Assembly (NCBI RefSeq): GCF_001874145.1
Contig: NZ_MPCX01000003.1
Coordinates: 62,001 to 126,000, forward strand
Direction of reading: 5' to 3'
Length of the DNA: 64,000 bases
Source: Lacinutrix sp. MedPE-SW
GTDB lineage: Bacteria; Bacteroidota; Bacteroidia; Flavobacteriales; Flavobacteriaceae
Made by a program: the position numbers and the translations under genes. Of the stretch, positions 25,191 through 33,767 are shown piece by piece (position 1 is the first letter of the stretch; every line of letters begins with the position of its first letter). The notes beneath the pieces were generated by a model. It did not search any database. It was not told the origin of the DNA and saw only the letters and a program-made list of their open reading frames with translations.

Positions 25191-26120
25191 TTAAAAATTA
25201 TAAACAACCTCTAATTTATAATCTTTAAGAGATTTTTGCGCTTTAGTAAAGTCTTGAGTAAAACCTAAAATATAGCCACCACCACCAGAGCCACATAGTT
25301 TAAGGTAGTAATCGTTAGTTTCAATTCCTTTTTTCCAAAGTTCATGAAATTGTTTAGGTATCATTGGTTTAAAATTATTCAGAACTATTTTAGATAATTG
25401 CTTGGTATTATTAAAAAGCGACTTTATATCTCCTTTTAAAAAATCTTCAACGCAAGCATCTGTATGTTTTATAAATTGGTTTTTTAGCATACTACGAAAA
25501 CCGTCTTGTTTCATATTTTCCATAAATATACTTACCATTGGTGCTGTTTCTCCAATAATACCACTATCTAATAAAAATACGGCTCCTTTTCCAGAAGTAC
25601 TTTGTGTTGGAATTCCAGTAGCTTCTATATTATCTTTAGAATTAATTAAAATAGGTAAACTTAAGTAACTGTTTAAAGGGTCTAAACCTGAAGACTTACC
25701 GTGAAAAAAAGACTCCATTTTAGAAAATATAGCTTTAAGCTGAAGTAATTTTTCTCTTGTTAGATTTTCTAAAACTGTAATTTTATTTAGAGCATATTTA
25801 TCGTAAATAGCTGCAACTAAAGCACCGCTACTTCCAACACCGTAACCTTGTGGTATTGAAGAGTCAAAATACATACCTTTATTTACATCTTCTTTAAGCT
25901 TATCTATCTCGAAGGTTACAATTTCACTACTAATATTTTCTAAATAGTCTGTGAACTTCTTTAAACTTTCGTTAGATTTTTTTGCTTCAGCAGAAGTAAT
26001 GTCTTCGGTTTTTAAAGCTCCATTATAGAAATTGTAAGGAATTGATAATCCTTTAGAATCTTTAATAATACCGTATTCACCGAAAAGTAAGATTTTTGAG
26101 TAAAAAAGTGGGCCTTTCAT
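25191..26120 (-). CDS. GHMP kinase, mevalonate kinase-like
   Basis: This 309-residue soluble kinase of the GHMP superfamily begins FYSKILLFGEYGIIKDSKGL, the mevalonate-kinase type opening. The ATP-binding motif is PQGYGVGSSGALVAAIYDKY (about 90-109). The third motif is LKLCGSGGGGYILGF (about 274-288). It probably phosphorylates mevalonate or phosphomevalonate, and the sequence alone does not decide which. It is 42 bases downstream of mvaD, so the two steps are cotranscribed. Confidence 0.83.
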   Translation of the reverse strand: MKGPLFYSKILLFGEYGIIKDSKGLSIPYNFYNGALKTEDITSAEAKKSNESLKKFTDYLENISSEIVTFEIDKLKEDVNKGMYFDSSIPQGYGVGSSGALVAAIYDKYALNKITVLENLTREKLLQLKAIFSKMESFFHGKSSGLDPLNSYLSLPILINSKDNIEATGIPTQSTSGKGAVFLLDSGIIGETAPMVSIFMENMKQDGFRSMLKNQFIKHTDACVEDFLKGDIKSLFNNTKQLSKIVLNNFKPMIPKQFHELWKKGIETNDYYLKLCGSGGGGYILGFTQDFTKAQKSLKDYKLEVVYNF

Positions 26121-26162
26121 AACAATAGATTTGAGTATTTAGTCGCTATACATTTGTTAAAG

Positions 26163-27245
26163 TTACATTTTTTTTGCTCCTAAACCTACACTATCACAAA
26201 TATAGTGACCGTTTTGGCAATATGCAACTAACTGAGTCTTAATAAACTCTAAAATTTGTTCTTTTTCATTTTCTGGATATAATATGTGAACATTTGCACC
26301 AGCATCTAGAGTAAAACAAATATTTAATTTAGTTTCTTTTCTAAAACCCCATATTTTATTAATGATTTCTAATGTGTTTGGTTTCATTAAAATAAAGTAT
26401 GGCATACTTGTCATCATCATAGCATGCAATGTTAAAGCTTCACTTTCTACTAAAGCAATGAAAGCTTCTAAATCTCCAGACTCTAAAATATTTTTAATAA
26501 CAGAGATATTACTATTTGCTTGGTCAAATCTTTGTTTAGCATATGGGTGACCATACATTAAATTGTGACCAACCGTACTGCTTACTTGTTTCTCTCCTTT
26601 ATCTACAAGAAGTATAGTGTCTTGAAAATTTTTAAAATTTTCATGAACTTTATATGGATATTTTATACCGTATAAATCACTACTACCTTCGATATCGTTA
26701 TGTTTTCCCCAAACAACCAAATCTCCTTCTATGCTTCTAGATGCACTTCCAGAACCTAATCGCGCTAAAAAAGATGCTTTTTTATTAAAAAAAGACTTAC
26801 TAATTTTAGGGTTTAATTGCTTTTCAATACTCATTAAACATAGTGCTAAAGCACTCATTCCTGAAGCTGATGATGCTATACCAGAACTATGTGGAAATGT
26901 ATTTTTTGTTTCTATTTTAAATTTATAATTTTTAAGAAATGGAACATAATTATAAATTCTATTAAAAAAGGTTTTGATTTTAGGCTCAAAATCTAATTTT
27001 CTTTCGCCGTCTAAATATACTTGAAAATCAAAATCATCTGTTTTATTATCTTTTAATATATAACTAAGTTTTGTAATTGTTTTACATTCATTAAGTGTAA
27101 AACTTATAGATTGGTTTTCTGGAATTTGATTTTCTTTTTTTCCCCAATACTTTACAAGAGCAATATTACTTGGTGATGCCCATTCAATTTCTCCGTTTTC
27201 AACTGTATTTTCAAATGTTAAAGGGATAAATTTTTCTACAATCAT
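26163..27245 (-). CDS. mvaD: Diphosphomevalonate decarboxylase
   Basis: This 360-residue GHMP-superfamily enzyme makes isopentenyl diphosphate from mevalonate diphosphate with ATP and release of CO2. Diagnostic segments are SPSNIALVKYWGKKENQIPE (about 25-44), the phosphate-binding FPHSSGIASSASGMSALAL (about 115-133), GSGSASRSIEGDLVVWG (about 163-179) and the late FTLDAGANVHILYP, which contains the conserved catalytic aspartate. The length is normal. It heads the operon with the mevalonate kinase-like, UbiA-family and nitrilase genes. A clear TAnnTTTG element lies just upstream. Confidence 0.93.
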   Translation of the reverse strand: MIVEKFIPLTFENTVENGEIEWASPSNIALVKYWGKKENQIPENQSISFTLNECKTITKLSYILKDNKTDDFDFQVYLDGERKLDFEPKIKTFFNRIYNYVPFLKNYKFKIETKNTFPHSSGIASSASGMSALALCLMSIEKQLNPKISKSFFNKKASFLARLGSGSASRSIEGDLVVWGKHNDIEGSSDLYGIKYPYKVHENFKNFQDTILLVDKGEKQVSSTVGHNLMYGHPYAKQRFDQANSNISVIKNILESGDLEAFIALVESEALTLHAMMMTSMPYFILMKPNTLEIINKIWGFRKETKLNICFTLDAGANVHILYPENEKEQILEFIKTQLVAYCQNGHYICDSVGLGAKKM

Positions 27246-27260
27246 TTATTAAAATTTTCA

Positions 27261-27268
27261 CAAATATA
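27261..27268 (-). promoter_or_regulatory. Flavobacterial -7 element before mvaD
   Basis: Reads TATATTTG on the minus strand, an exact TAnnTTTG match 15 bases before the mvaD ATG, implying a very short leader. No convincing -33 TTG is seen at the normal distance. Confidence 0.5.
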
Positions 27269-27466
27269 GCTTATAATTCTATGAATTATCTTTATTTTCG
27301 CCACGAAACAAAATTATCATTCGGTTTAGTGATGTTTATCGATGTTTTGTTGTAAATAATCGTAAAAAATTTTATTTTTACCCTTTAACTAACATTAGCT
27401 TTCTCGAGATCCCTTAAATCCCTCATCTTGAAGTTATAAAAGCTCTATATACAAATTGCACTGTAA

Positions 27467-28024
27467 ATGGACAAAAAACAAAGAATTATTCTTACCATGC
27501 TAGAACTAGTAGTTGAGCAAGGTGTTCACGCAACACCAATGTCTCAAGTTGCTAAGGAAGCTGGAGTTGCCGTAGGCACAATTTATCATTATTTTAAAAA
27601 TAAAGAACAAATTATTGAAGAAATTTACTCAATGATTTGTCAGGATTTTGGCATTGTTTTAATGGCCAATGTGCCAGAAGACGAGTCTTTTGAAAAGCAA
27701 TACCGAATAATGTGGCTTAATTTATATAACTATTTTTTAGGAAATCCTTTAGCTTTTAAGTTTATGGAATTTGTAGGTGTACCGCCTATAATTACTTCTG
27801 AAATACGTTTAAAAAATGTTGTTCATTTTGTAAATATTAAAAATAAGTTTTTAACTGCTATTTTAAAGAAAGACATTAGAGATGTACATCTTCGCTTAGT
27901 TTTACAAATGACAATGGGCAATGTTATTTCTGCTACAAGATTAAAATTTAAAAAAGAATTACCTATGAGTAGCAACCAAATTGATGATGCCATAAAAATG
28001 TCATGGGATTCTATTAAGGTTTAA
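27467..28024 (+). CDS. TetR/AcrR family transcriptional regulator
   Basis: This 185-residue DNA-binding protein has an N-terminal TetR helix-turn-helix: KKQRIILTMLELVVEQGVHA leading into MSQVAKEAGVAVGTIYHYFKNKEQIIEEIY (residues 25-54), which is near the family consensus. The C-terminal ligand-binding half is helical and diverse, so the effector is unknown. It is divergent from mvaD, with a 221-base gap holding both promoters, and may regulate itself or the mevalonate operon. Its stop overlaps the stop of the convergent flavoprotein gene by 4 bases. Confidence 0.9.
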   Translation: MDKKQRIILTMLELVVEQGVHATPMSQVAKEAGVAVGTIYHYFKNKEQIIEEIYSMICQDFGIVLMANVPEDESFEKQYRIMWLNLYNYFLGNPLAFKFMEFVGVPPIITSEIRLKNVVHFVNIKNKFLTAILKKDIRDVHLRLVLQMTMGNVISATRLKFKKELPMSSNQIDDAIKMSWDSIKV

Positions 28025-29232
28025 TTTGATATATTTTGAGACACAATGTATGCGCTTGTCCATGCATTTTGAAAATTAAAACCGCCGGTTACAGCATCAA
28101 CATTTATTACTTCGCCTGCAAAGTAGAGGTTTTTATGCTGTTTGCTTTCAAACGATTTAAAGTTAATTTCTTTTAAATCTACACCACCGGCTGTAACAAA
28201 TTCTTCTTTAAAAGTACTTTTTCCAGATACTGAAAAAACAGCTTTTGTTAATTGATTAGTTAATTCTGCTAATTGATCTTTATTAACATCTGCCCAACGT
28301 AGTTGCTCATTTATATTTGAAGCAATTACAAGTTTTTGCCAAAGTCGTCTTGGTAAATTAAATTGAGAGTAATTATATACAGCTTTTTTTGAAGCCTCTT
28401 TTTTAATTTGTTTTAAATCGTTAATTGTTTCTTCGCTTGTTTGATTTATAAAGTTAATTTCTATATCAAAATTATAATTACGTTTTGCTAACTCTAACGC
28501 ACCAAAAGCAGATAGTTTTAAAATTGCCGGTGCACTAAACCCCCAATGAGTAATTAACAACGGACCATGAGACTCTAATAAGGTATCTAAAACCTTTACT
28601 GTAACATTTTGTGCTACAACACCAGGAATATCGTTTATTCTAGAATCTTTAATATTAAAAGTAAATAATGAAGGTACTGGATTAATAATATTATGATTAA
28701 GATCTTCTATAAGTTTCCAAATCTTAGGGTTACTACCTGTAGCTATTATTAGTTTTGAACATTGATACTCGTTTGTTTTTGTTGTAACTGCCCAAGTATC
28801 ATTCTCTTTTTTTATAGTATTTACAGATTGATTTTTTAAAACCTCAACATTGAACTTTTTTGCTTGGCTTACAAAACAATCTATAATTGTTTGAGATGAG
28901 TTTGATGTTGGAAACATACGGCCATCATCTTCAATTTTTAACTCAACACCACGCTCTTCGAACCAAGTTATAGTATCTCCAGTCATAAACGTATGAAACG
29001 GACCTAATAATTCTTTTTCACCTCTAGGATAATTAGCTACTAAATCTTGTGGTATAAACTCTGCATGTGTAACATTACAACGCCCGCCACCAGATACTTT
29101 TACTTTAGTTAGCACTTCTTTACCTCTTTCTAATATGGTAACAGATAAATTTGGGTTTTGTTCTGCTATATTTATCGCTGCAAAAAAACCTGCTGCTCCA
29201 CCACCTATTATAATAACATCTTTAAAAATCAT
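28021..29232 (-). CDS. BaiN/HI0933-family FAD-dependent oxidoreductase
   Basis: This 403-residue soluble flavoprotein begins DVIIIGGGAAGFFAAINIAE (FAD dinucleotide-binding fold), followed by the family signature KVKVSGGGRCNVTH (about 43-56), and ends in the second FAD site YFAGEVINVDAVTGGFNFQ (about 370-388). These are hallmarks of the HI0933/YhiN/BaiN group, whose reaction is mostly undefined. Its start overlaps the stop of the glycerophosphodiesterase gene by 4 bases (ATGA on the minus strand), indicating coupling. Confidence 0.9.
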   Translation of the reverse strand: MIFKDVIIIGGGAAGFFAAINIAEQNPNLSVTILERGKEVLTKVKVSGGGRCNVTHAEFIPQDLVANYPRGEKELLGPFHTFMTGDTITWFEERGVELKIEDDGRMFPTSNSSQTIIDCFVSQAKKFNVEVLKNQSVNTIKKENDTWAVTTKTNEYQCSKLIIATGSNPKIWKLIEDLNHNIINPVPSLFTFNIKDSRINDIPGVVAQNVTVKVLDTLLESHGPLLITHWGFSAPAILKLSAFGALELAKRNYNFDIEINFINQTSEETINDLKQIKKEASKKAVYNYSQFNLPRRLWQKLVIASNINEQLRWADVNKDQLAELTNQLTKAVFSVSGKSTFKEEFVTAGGVDLKEINFKSFESKQHKNLYFAGEVINVDAVTGGFNFQNAWTSAYIVSQNISN

Positions 29233-29912
29233 ACTCTATCTGGATAATCACTAATTATAGCATTCACTTTATATTTTTTCATTCTTGCAATGGCTTTAGG
29301 CGTATTAACAGTCCATGTATTTATTATATACCCATTGCTTTGAGCTCGCTTTACGTTGCTTTCACTTAATAATGCAAAGTTAGGATGTAATATTTTAGTA
29401 TTTATTGTTTTTGCAAAAGTAATTGCCTCTTCTAAATTAGCTTTTGTAAGTACTGCTAATGGAATTTTATTATTTAAACTATAAACTTCTTTTAACTCTT
29501 GGTGCTGAAAACTTGACACAATAAAATCACTATACTCCCAATTTTCATTTAGCACATAATACTCTATAATATCTACAGTTTTTGCTGCTGTATTTTTCCC
29601 TTTTAATTCTATATTTAAAAAACAACTTCTATTTATTGTTTTTAAAACCTCTTGTAGTGTTGGTATTTGGTATTGACCATCTACTTTCAAGCTTTTTAAT
29701 TCTTGTAAAGTAAACTTAGAAACCTCATCTACACCATTAGTTATACGGTCTAGAGTAAAGTCGTGAAAAACAACAAGCTCTCCACTTTTACATTTATGAA
29801 CATCTATTTCTATACCATCGACCTTTAATGCTAAAGCTTTATTTATAGACTCTAAAGTGTTTTCTGCTACGTAACCTTTTGCGCCTCTGTGACCTATTTT
29901 AAGTGGTTGCAT
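29229..29912 (-). CDS. Glycerophosphodiester phosphodiesterase
   Basis: This 227-residue cytoplasmic enzyme hydrolyses glycerophosphodiesters to glycerol-3-phosphate and an alcohol. GDPD motifs are seen: the opening KIGHRGAKGYVAENTLES, then GIEIDVHKCKSGELVVFHD, and LNIELKGKN. The metal and catalytic His/Glu/Asp residues lie in these blocks. An upstream ATG at 29966 would add 18 residues of poor character. The ATG at 29912 (MQPLKIGHRG) places the HRG motif at the usual distance from the N-terminus and is preferred. It has no signal peptide and overlaps the BaiN-type gene by 4 bases. Confidence 0.88.
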   Translation of the reverse strand: MQPLKIGHRGAKGYVAENTLESINKALALKVDGIEIDVHKCKSGELVVFHDFTLDRITNGVDEVSKFTLQELKSLKVDGQYQIPTLQEVLKTINRSCFLNIELKGKNTAAKTVDIIEYYVLNENWEYSDFIVSSFQHQELKEVYSLNNKIPLAVLTKANLEEAITFAKTINTKILHPNFALLSESNVKRAQSNGYIINTWTVNTPKAIARMKKYKVNAIISDYPDRV

Positions 29913-29998
29913 GATGTTTTGATTTTTATAAAAACGGAAAACCATCATATTTATTGAATTGAACAAAAATATGATGGTTTTTTATATTTTTTATGGTT

Positions 29999-32900
29999 TT
30001 AAAATGCTAAACCAAAGCCAAATGTGAAACGTAGTCCTTCATTACTATTAAAAAAATTAAAAGTACCTTGTATAGAATCTGCTGCAGACACCCAAAAACC
30101 TCCACCGTAATCACTATGCCATTTGTTTGAGTAGTCTTCTGGAAACCAAACTCTACCAACATCTCCACCAGCAAATACTCCAATTTGTAATGGTAATGTT
30201 GCGGTTCTAAAAGAGTTAAACGCATATCTTAAATCTGCACTACCTACTAAAGAACTTCTACCAGTGAATCGTTCATTTCTGTAACCTCTTAAACCATTTG
30301 CACCTCCTATATTAGCAGCTTGATAAAAGACTAAATCATCACCAATTCTTACTTGTGCTCTAAGGTCTGTTTTTAAAACTAATTTTCGGTTTTGAGAAAT
30401 TGCATTGTAAAAACCTAAATCTGTATTTAAATAACCATAAGTATTTTTAGTTTCTTCTGGTTCTGTTTTTGCTCCAACATTTAATCTAAAAGTCATACCT
30501 CTTGTAGGAACAATTTTATTATCGAAACTTTCATAATTATAGTTTCCTTCTAAAGCAACAAAAAAGCGTCTAGAGTAAAAATCTGTTGCAGATGTTGTTG
30601 GTGAAAATGTTGAAATAAAACGGCCTGGTGTATTTCCTATTTCTATGCCTTCAGCTAAAATTTTATATCCATAATCACTACCAAAATTACCTTTTTTAAG
30701 AATACCAATACTAGCTTGATAGATACTTTTCTTTACTCTGTTATAATCTAAATCTAACTCGTCGTCTAGGTTTATTGTTTCGTTTCCATAACCAAAAAAG
30801 TTATTTGCAAAATTTTCGGTTGTAATTTTACCTGAAACATGTAAATTCCATTCTCCAAATAAATTTGCAAATTCTCCATCGTAATCTAAGCTAAATCCAC
30901 TAGTTGCAAAAAAGTAACCTAATTTAAATCTATGTTGCTGCGAAAAAGGGTTTCTTTGAAAACCTTTTTTAGTAAAAATTGTTGAAATACCTAATAAAAC
31001 TCCGTCGTCTGGATTAAATCCTGCATTAGGAATAATAGTACTTGTTTTTACTATATTTTTATTAAAATCGAATAAATTGTGATTATAAATATCTGTTAAT
31101 TTTACAACTGCTCCCTTATTCTCTTCAATTGTATTTGGCTTAGATTTATGATCGTAAATTTTTATTCTGCGTCCGTTTTTTATTCTATAAATGTCGTTAT
31201 TTTGACCACCAATAATTCGTGTGTATATAAGGTTATTTGCTTTACCTGTAACCTCAAAAACGTCATCATCATCAAGTCCATAAATCCATAATTCTTTGGT
31301 TACATCTCTATTGAATGTTCTATCAATTAAAACTTCACCTTTTTCACCATCTATAATTCTAGAGATTTTTACGTTTGTTTCTTTATTTGCTGTTCTAGTA
31401 ATTTCGAAAAAATCATCTTTATCTGTTCCTGTTATTATTACTAACTCATTTAGGTAGTTATAATAGCGTTCTGCAATATCTAACAAGTTTTCACGACGTC
31501 CTTTTAAATAGGTTTGAACCTCAACTAACGACTCGTCTCTTACTGCCTCTGGTATATTTTTAAATGCTTTTTCTATTACAGCATCTGTAACGTTTTCTTG
31601 TAAAAATTTGGCTTGAGTGATCCATGCTTCTTTGTCTGAGTCTTGAATTAAAACTTTATCAAGTTTTATTCCTGCACTATTCATCCATTTAATATCTTTT
31701 AATTCTGCATCATAGACTTGTAATTGTTTTGTAGAACCAGAAAGAAATTTCATTATATCTAAAAGTGCTCCATCAAAATTTGAAAACACTTGATCTCTAT
31801 CTCGCGGTATAGGCTTAAATAATTTATCTCCATTTTCTTGATCAAATTGTGCCCAACGCCACTGGTCTTGGTGTCTATCCCAATCGCCAATAAGCATATC
31901 AAAAAGTCTTGCTCTTATATATGCGTTTTCATCTATTTTATATTTTTCGTCTTCTCGAACTTTTTCTATAATATCGTGTGTGCTTTCTATATCATCTGCA
32001 TAACCAAAGTTTCTTTCGTTAGTATAGTTTTCTTCTGGACGTTCTTCTATCATATATAATTCTCCTCCATAGTCTGCATTAAAATCTCCTAAATGTTTGT
32101 GTTTAGGTATAAAATACAATTTTGGATTTGTATGATAAAGTTGCGCAGCATTAGATAGGTCTGGAACAACAAGAAATGCGTATGGATGTGCTGCAGTGTA
32201 AAAATCTAGTATTAAGTCTTCAACTAAAGTTTTTTCAAATTCATCTTGTATATATGTTTCTTTAAACAAAACTGCTTGTAAATATTGTGTAGCACTTTTT
32301 CTAAGTGCTCTCATATTTAATTCTTTACCATCTTTAGTTTTTAATCTAAGTGATTTAGTTTGGTGTCCTCCACCAGCTCTAACAACTTCTAAGCCTCCAT
32401 AAAGCGTATCTAATGTTGCTACTTTAGCTGTAATATTTGTACTGTAAAGTTTTCTATAACGGTCACCTAAAAGCGTTTTATATACACCAGATTTTTCTGT
32501 TTCTTCATTTGTATAAATTGATGTTTCTACGGTTTGGGGAAAGGTGTCTTTTAATGTTTCAATATTAAATACATCTTTTGTTTTTGGCATCACTTCTCTT
32601 TGAAACATTAATTTAGGCTTTCCGTTTTCTTGAATATATATGCTTACCCAAGCGCTACCATCTTTAAAATAAGTTAACTCTGCAAAACCTTGTTCTCCTG
32701 AAGAAAATAATCCATTATTACTTAATCCAGCAAAAGATGCTTTAGATCCGCTTCCAGAAACTATTTGTTTTATACCATTATTTTCTATGTATTGCATGGT
32801 GTGCTCATGACCCGATGCAAATATTATATTATCATACTCTAAAGCCATTGTTTCTATCCTGTTCATTAACTCATTATAACGTTCGTTATAACGGTCTTGT

Positions 32901-33709
32901 ATAGAAACTCCTCCTTGTGTTCTTATTTGAGCTAATAATGAAGCTACAATTGGTAATGGAATATTACTTTGTGTTGGGAACAAATGTTTTTTTGCTGCGT
33001 ATTGCCCGCCATGAATAGCATTTGTATACATAGGATGATGCATTGCAAATACGACTCGTTTTCCTTGGGCTTTTTTAAGTTCGCCTTCTAACTCTTCAAA
33101 AAAGCGATCACGCGTTTTTATTTCGCACTCGTCATTAATTGTTGGGCTTTTGTTCCAATTTTCTAAATACCATTGTGTATCAATTACAATTAATTGAATT
33201 TTCTCGCTAATATCAATACTTTCTAAAGGGCATCCATTTTCTGGTTGAAAAGTATTTTTACCCAATTTATCTTCAATATACTTTTCTTCTCTTTTCAATC
33301 CCTTAACACCATCTGCATACCAATCATGGTTTCCTGGTATAAAAACAACATCACCTTTAAAATTATCTAAAGATTTTACTTGAGCATTTAATGCGTTTTC
33401 GCCTTCGGCTCTTCCTTTTTCATCTTTTGCAGGTAATCCATCTGGATAGATATTGTCTCCTAGAAATACAGCAACATCTTTTTTGGTGTTTTTATTAGAT
33501 ATATGAGCTTTAAAAGCCTGTAAACCAAGAGACATTCCGCCCATAGGAGATTTACCAGCATCACCAATTAAATAAAATTTTCTATCAACTTCTTTATTAG
33601 GTAAAGTTGCATTTTTATCACTTTCATCTCTATACTTAGCTTTATACGTCGCACAACTAGAAATAAAAAGCAGAGTAAAAATTGTTAGAATTATGTTATT
33701 TTTAGTCAT
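29999..33709 (-). CDS. Giant lipoprotein: metallophosphoesterase + kinase-like middle + Omp85-type barrel
   Basis: This 1236-residue protein has a lipoprotein signal ending ISSC (Cys19). Residues about 45-305 form a calcineurin-like phosphoesterase: IGDAGK (48-53), FLGDNIYPDG (82-91), PGNHDW (125-130), MHHP (223-226) and GHEH (300-303). Residues about 440-645 resemble an atypical protein-kinase fold: a glycine-rich AGGGHQTKSLRL, a hinge-like ELYMIEERP (550-558), a catalytic-loop-like LIGDWDRHQDQW (606-617) and PIPRDRDQVF (633-642). From about 890 a D15/BamA-type barrel follows, with GGANGLRGYRNERF (1135-1148) and a final phenylalanine. Phosphoesterase-barrel fusions are common in Bacteroidota. 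The kinase-like reading is mine. Divergent from the HD-PycTM gene. Confidence 0.82.
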   Translation of the reverse strand: MTKNNIILTIFTLLFISSCATYKAKYRDESDKNATLPNKEVDRKFYLIGDAGKSPMGGMSLGLQAFKAHISNKNTKKDVAVFLGDNIYPDGLPAKDEKGRAEGENALNAQVKSLDNFKGDVVFIPGNHDWYADGVKGLKREEKYIEDKLGKNTFQPENGCPLESIDISEKIQLIVIDTQWYLENWNKSPTINDECEIKTRDRFFEELEGELKKAQGKRVVFAMHHPMYTNAIHGGQYAAKKHLFPTQSNIPLPIVASLLAQIRTQGGVSIQDRYNERYNELMNRIETMALEYDNIIFASGHEHTMQYIENNGIKQIVSGSGSKASFAGLSNNGLFSSGEQGFAELTYFKDGSAWVSIYIQENGKPKLMFQREVMPKTKDVFNIETLKDTFPQTVETSIYTNEETEKSGVYKTLLGDRYRKLYSTNITAKVATLDTLYGGLEVVRAGGGHQTKSLRLKTKDGKELNMRALRKSATQYLQAVLFKETYIQDEFEKTLVEDLILDFYTAAHPYAFLVVPDLSNAAQLYHTNPKLYFIPKHKHLGDFNADYGGELYMIEERPEENYTNERNFGYADDIESTHDIIEKVREDEKYKIDENAYIRARLFDMLIGDWDRHQDQWRWAQFDQENGDKLFKPIPRDRDQVFSNFDGALLDIMKFLSGSTKQLQVYDAELKDIKWMNSAGIKLDKVLIQDSDKEAWITQAKFLQENVTDAVIEKAFKNIPEAVRDESLVEVQTYLKGRRENLLDIAERYYNYLNELVIITGTDKDDFFEITRTANKETNVKISRIIDGEKGEVLIDRTFNRDVTKELWIYGLDDDDVFEVTGKANNLIYTRIIGGQNNDIYRIKNGRRIKIYDHKSKPNTIEENKGAVVKLTDIYNHNLFDFNKNIVKTSTIIPNAGFNPDDGVLLGISTIFTKKGFQRNPFSQQHRFKLGYFFATSGFSLDYDGEFANLFGEWNLHVSGKITTENFANNFFGYGNETINLDDELDLDYNRVKKSIYQASIGILKKGNFGSDYGYKILAEGIEIGNTPGRFISTFSPTTSATDFYSRRFFVALEGNYNYESFDNKIVPTRGMTFRLNVGAKTEPEETKNTYGYLNTDLGFYNAISQNRKLVLKTDLRAQVRIGDDLVFYQAANIGGANGLRGYRNERFTGRSSLVGSADLRYAFNSFRTATLPLQIGVFAGGDVGRVWFPEDYSNKWHSDYGGGFWVSAADSIQGTFNFFNSNEGLRFTFGFGLAF

Positions 33710-33767
33710 ATGGGAAATTGATGGTTATTTTTTTAGTAATTTGGTTTTCTTAAATCCTAAAAGTTAT

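Noticed and set aside
33693-33767. Upstream ATG for the HD-PycTM gene
   Set aside because: It overlaps the divergent large lipoprotein gene and adds 25 residues of non-family sequence. The ATG at 33768 begins right at the helix before the HD domain.
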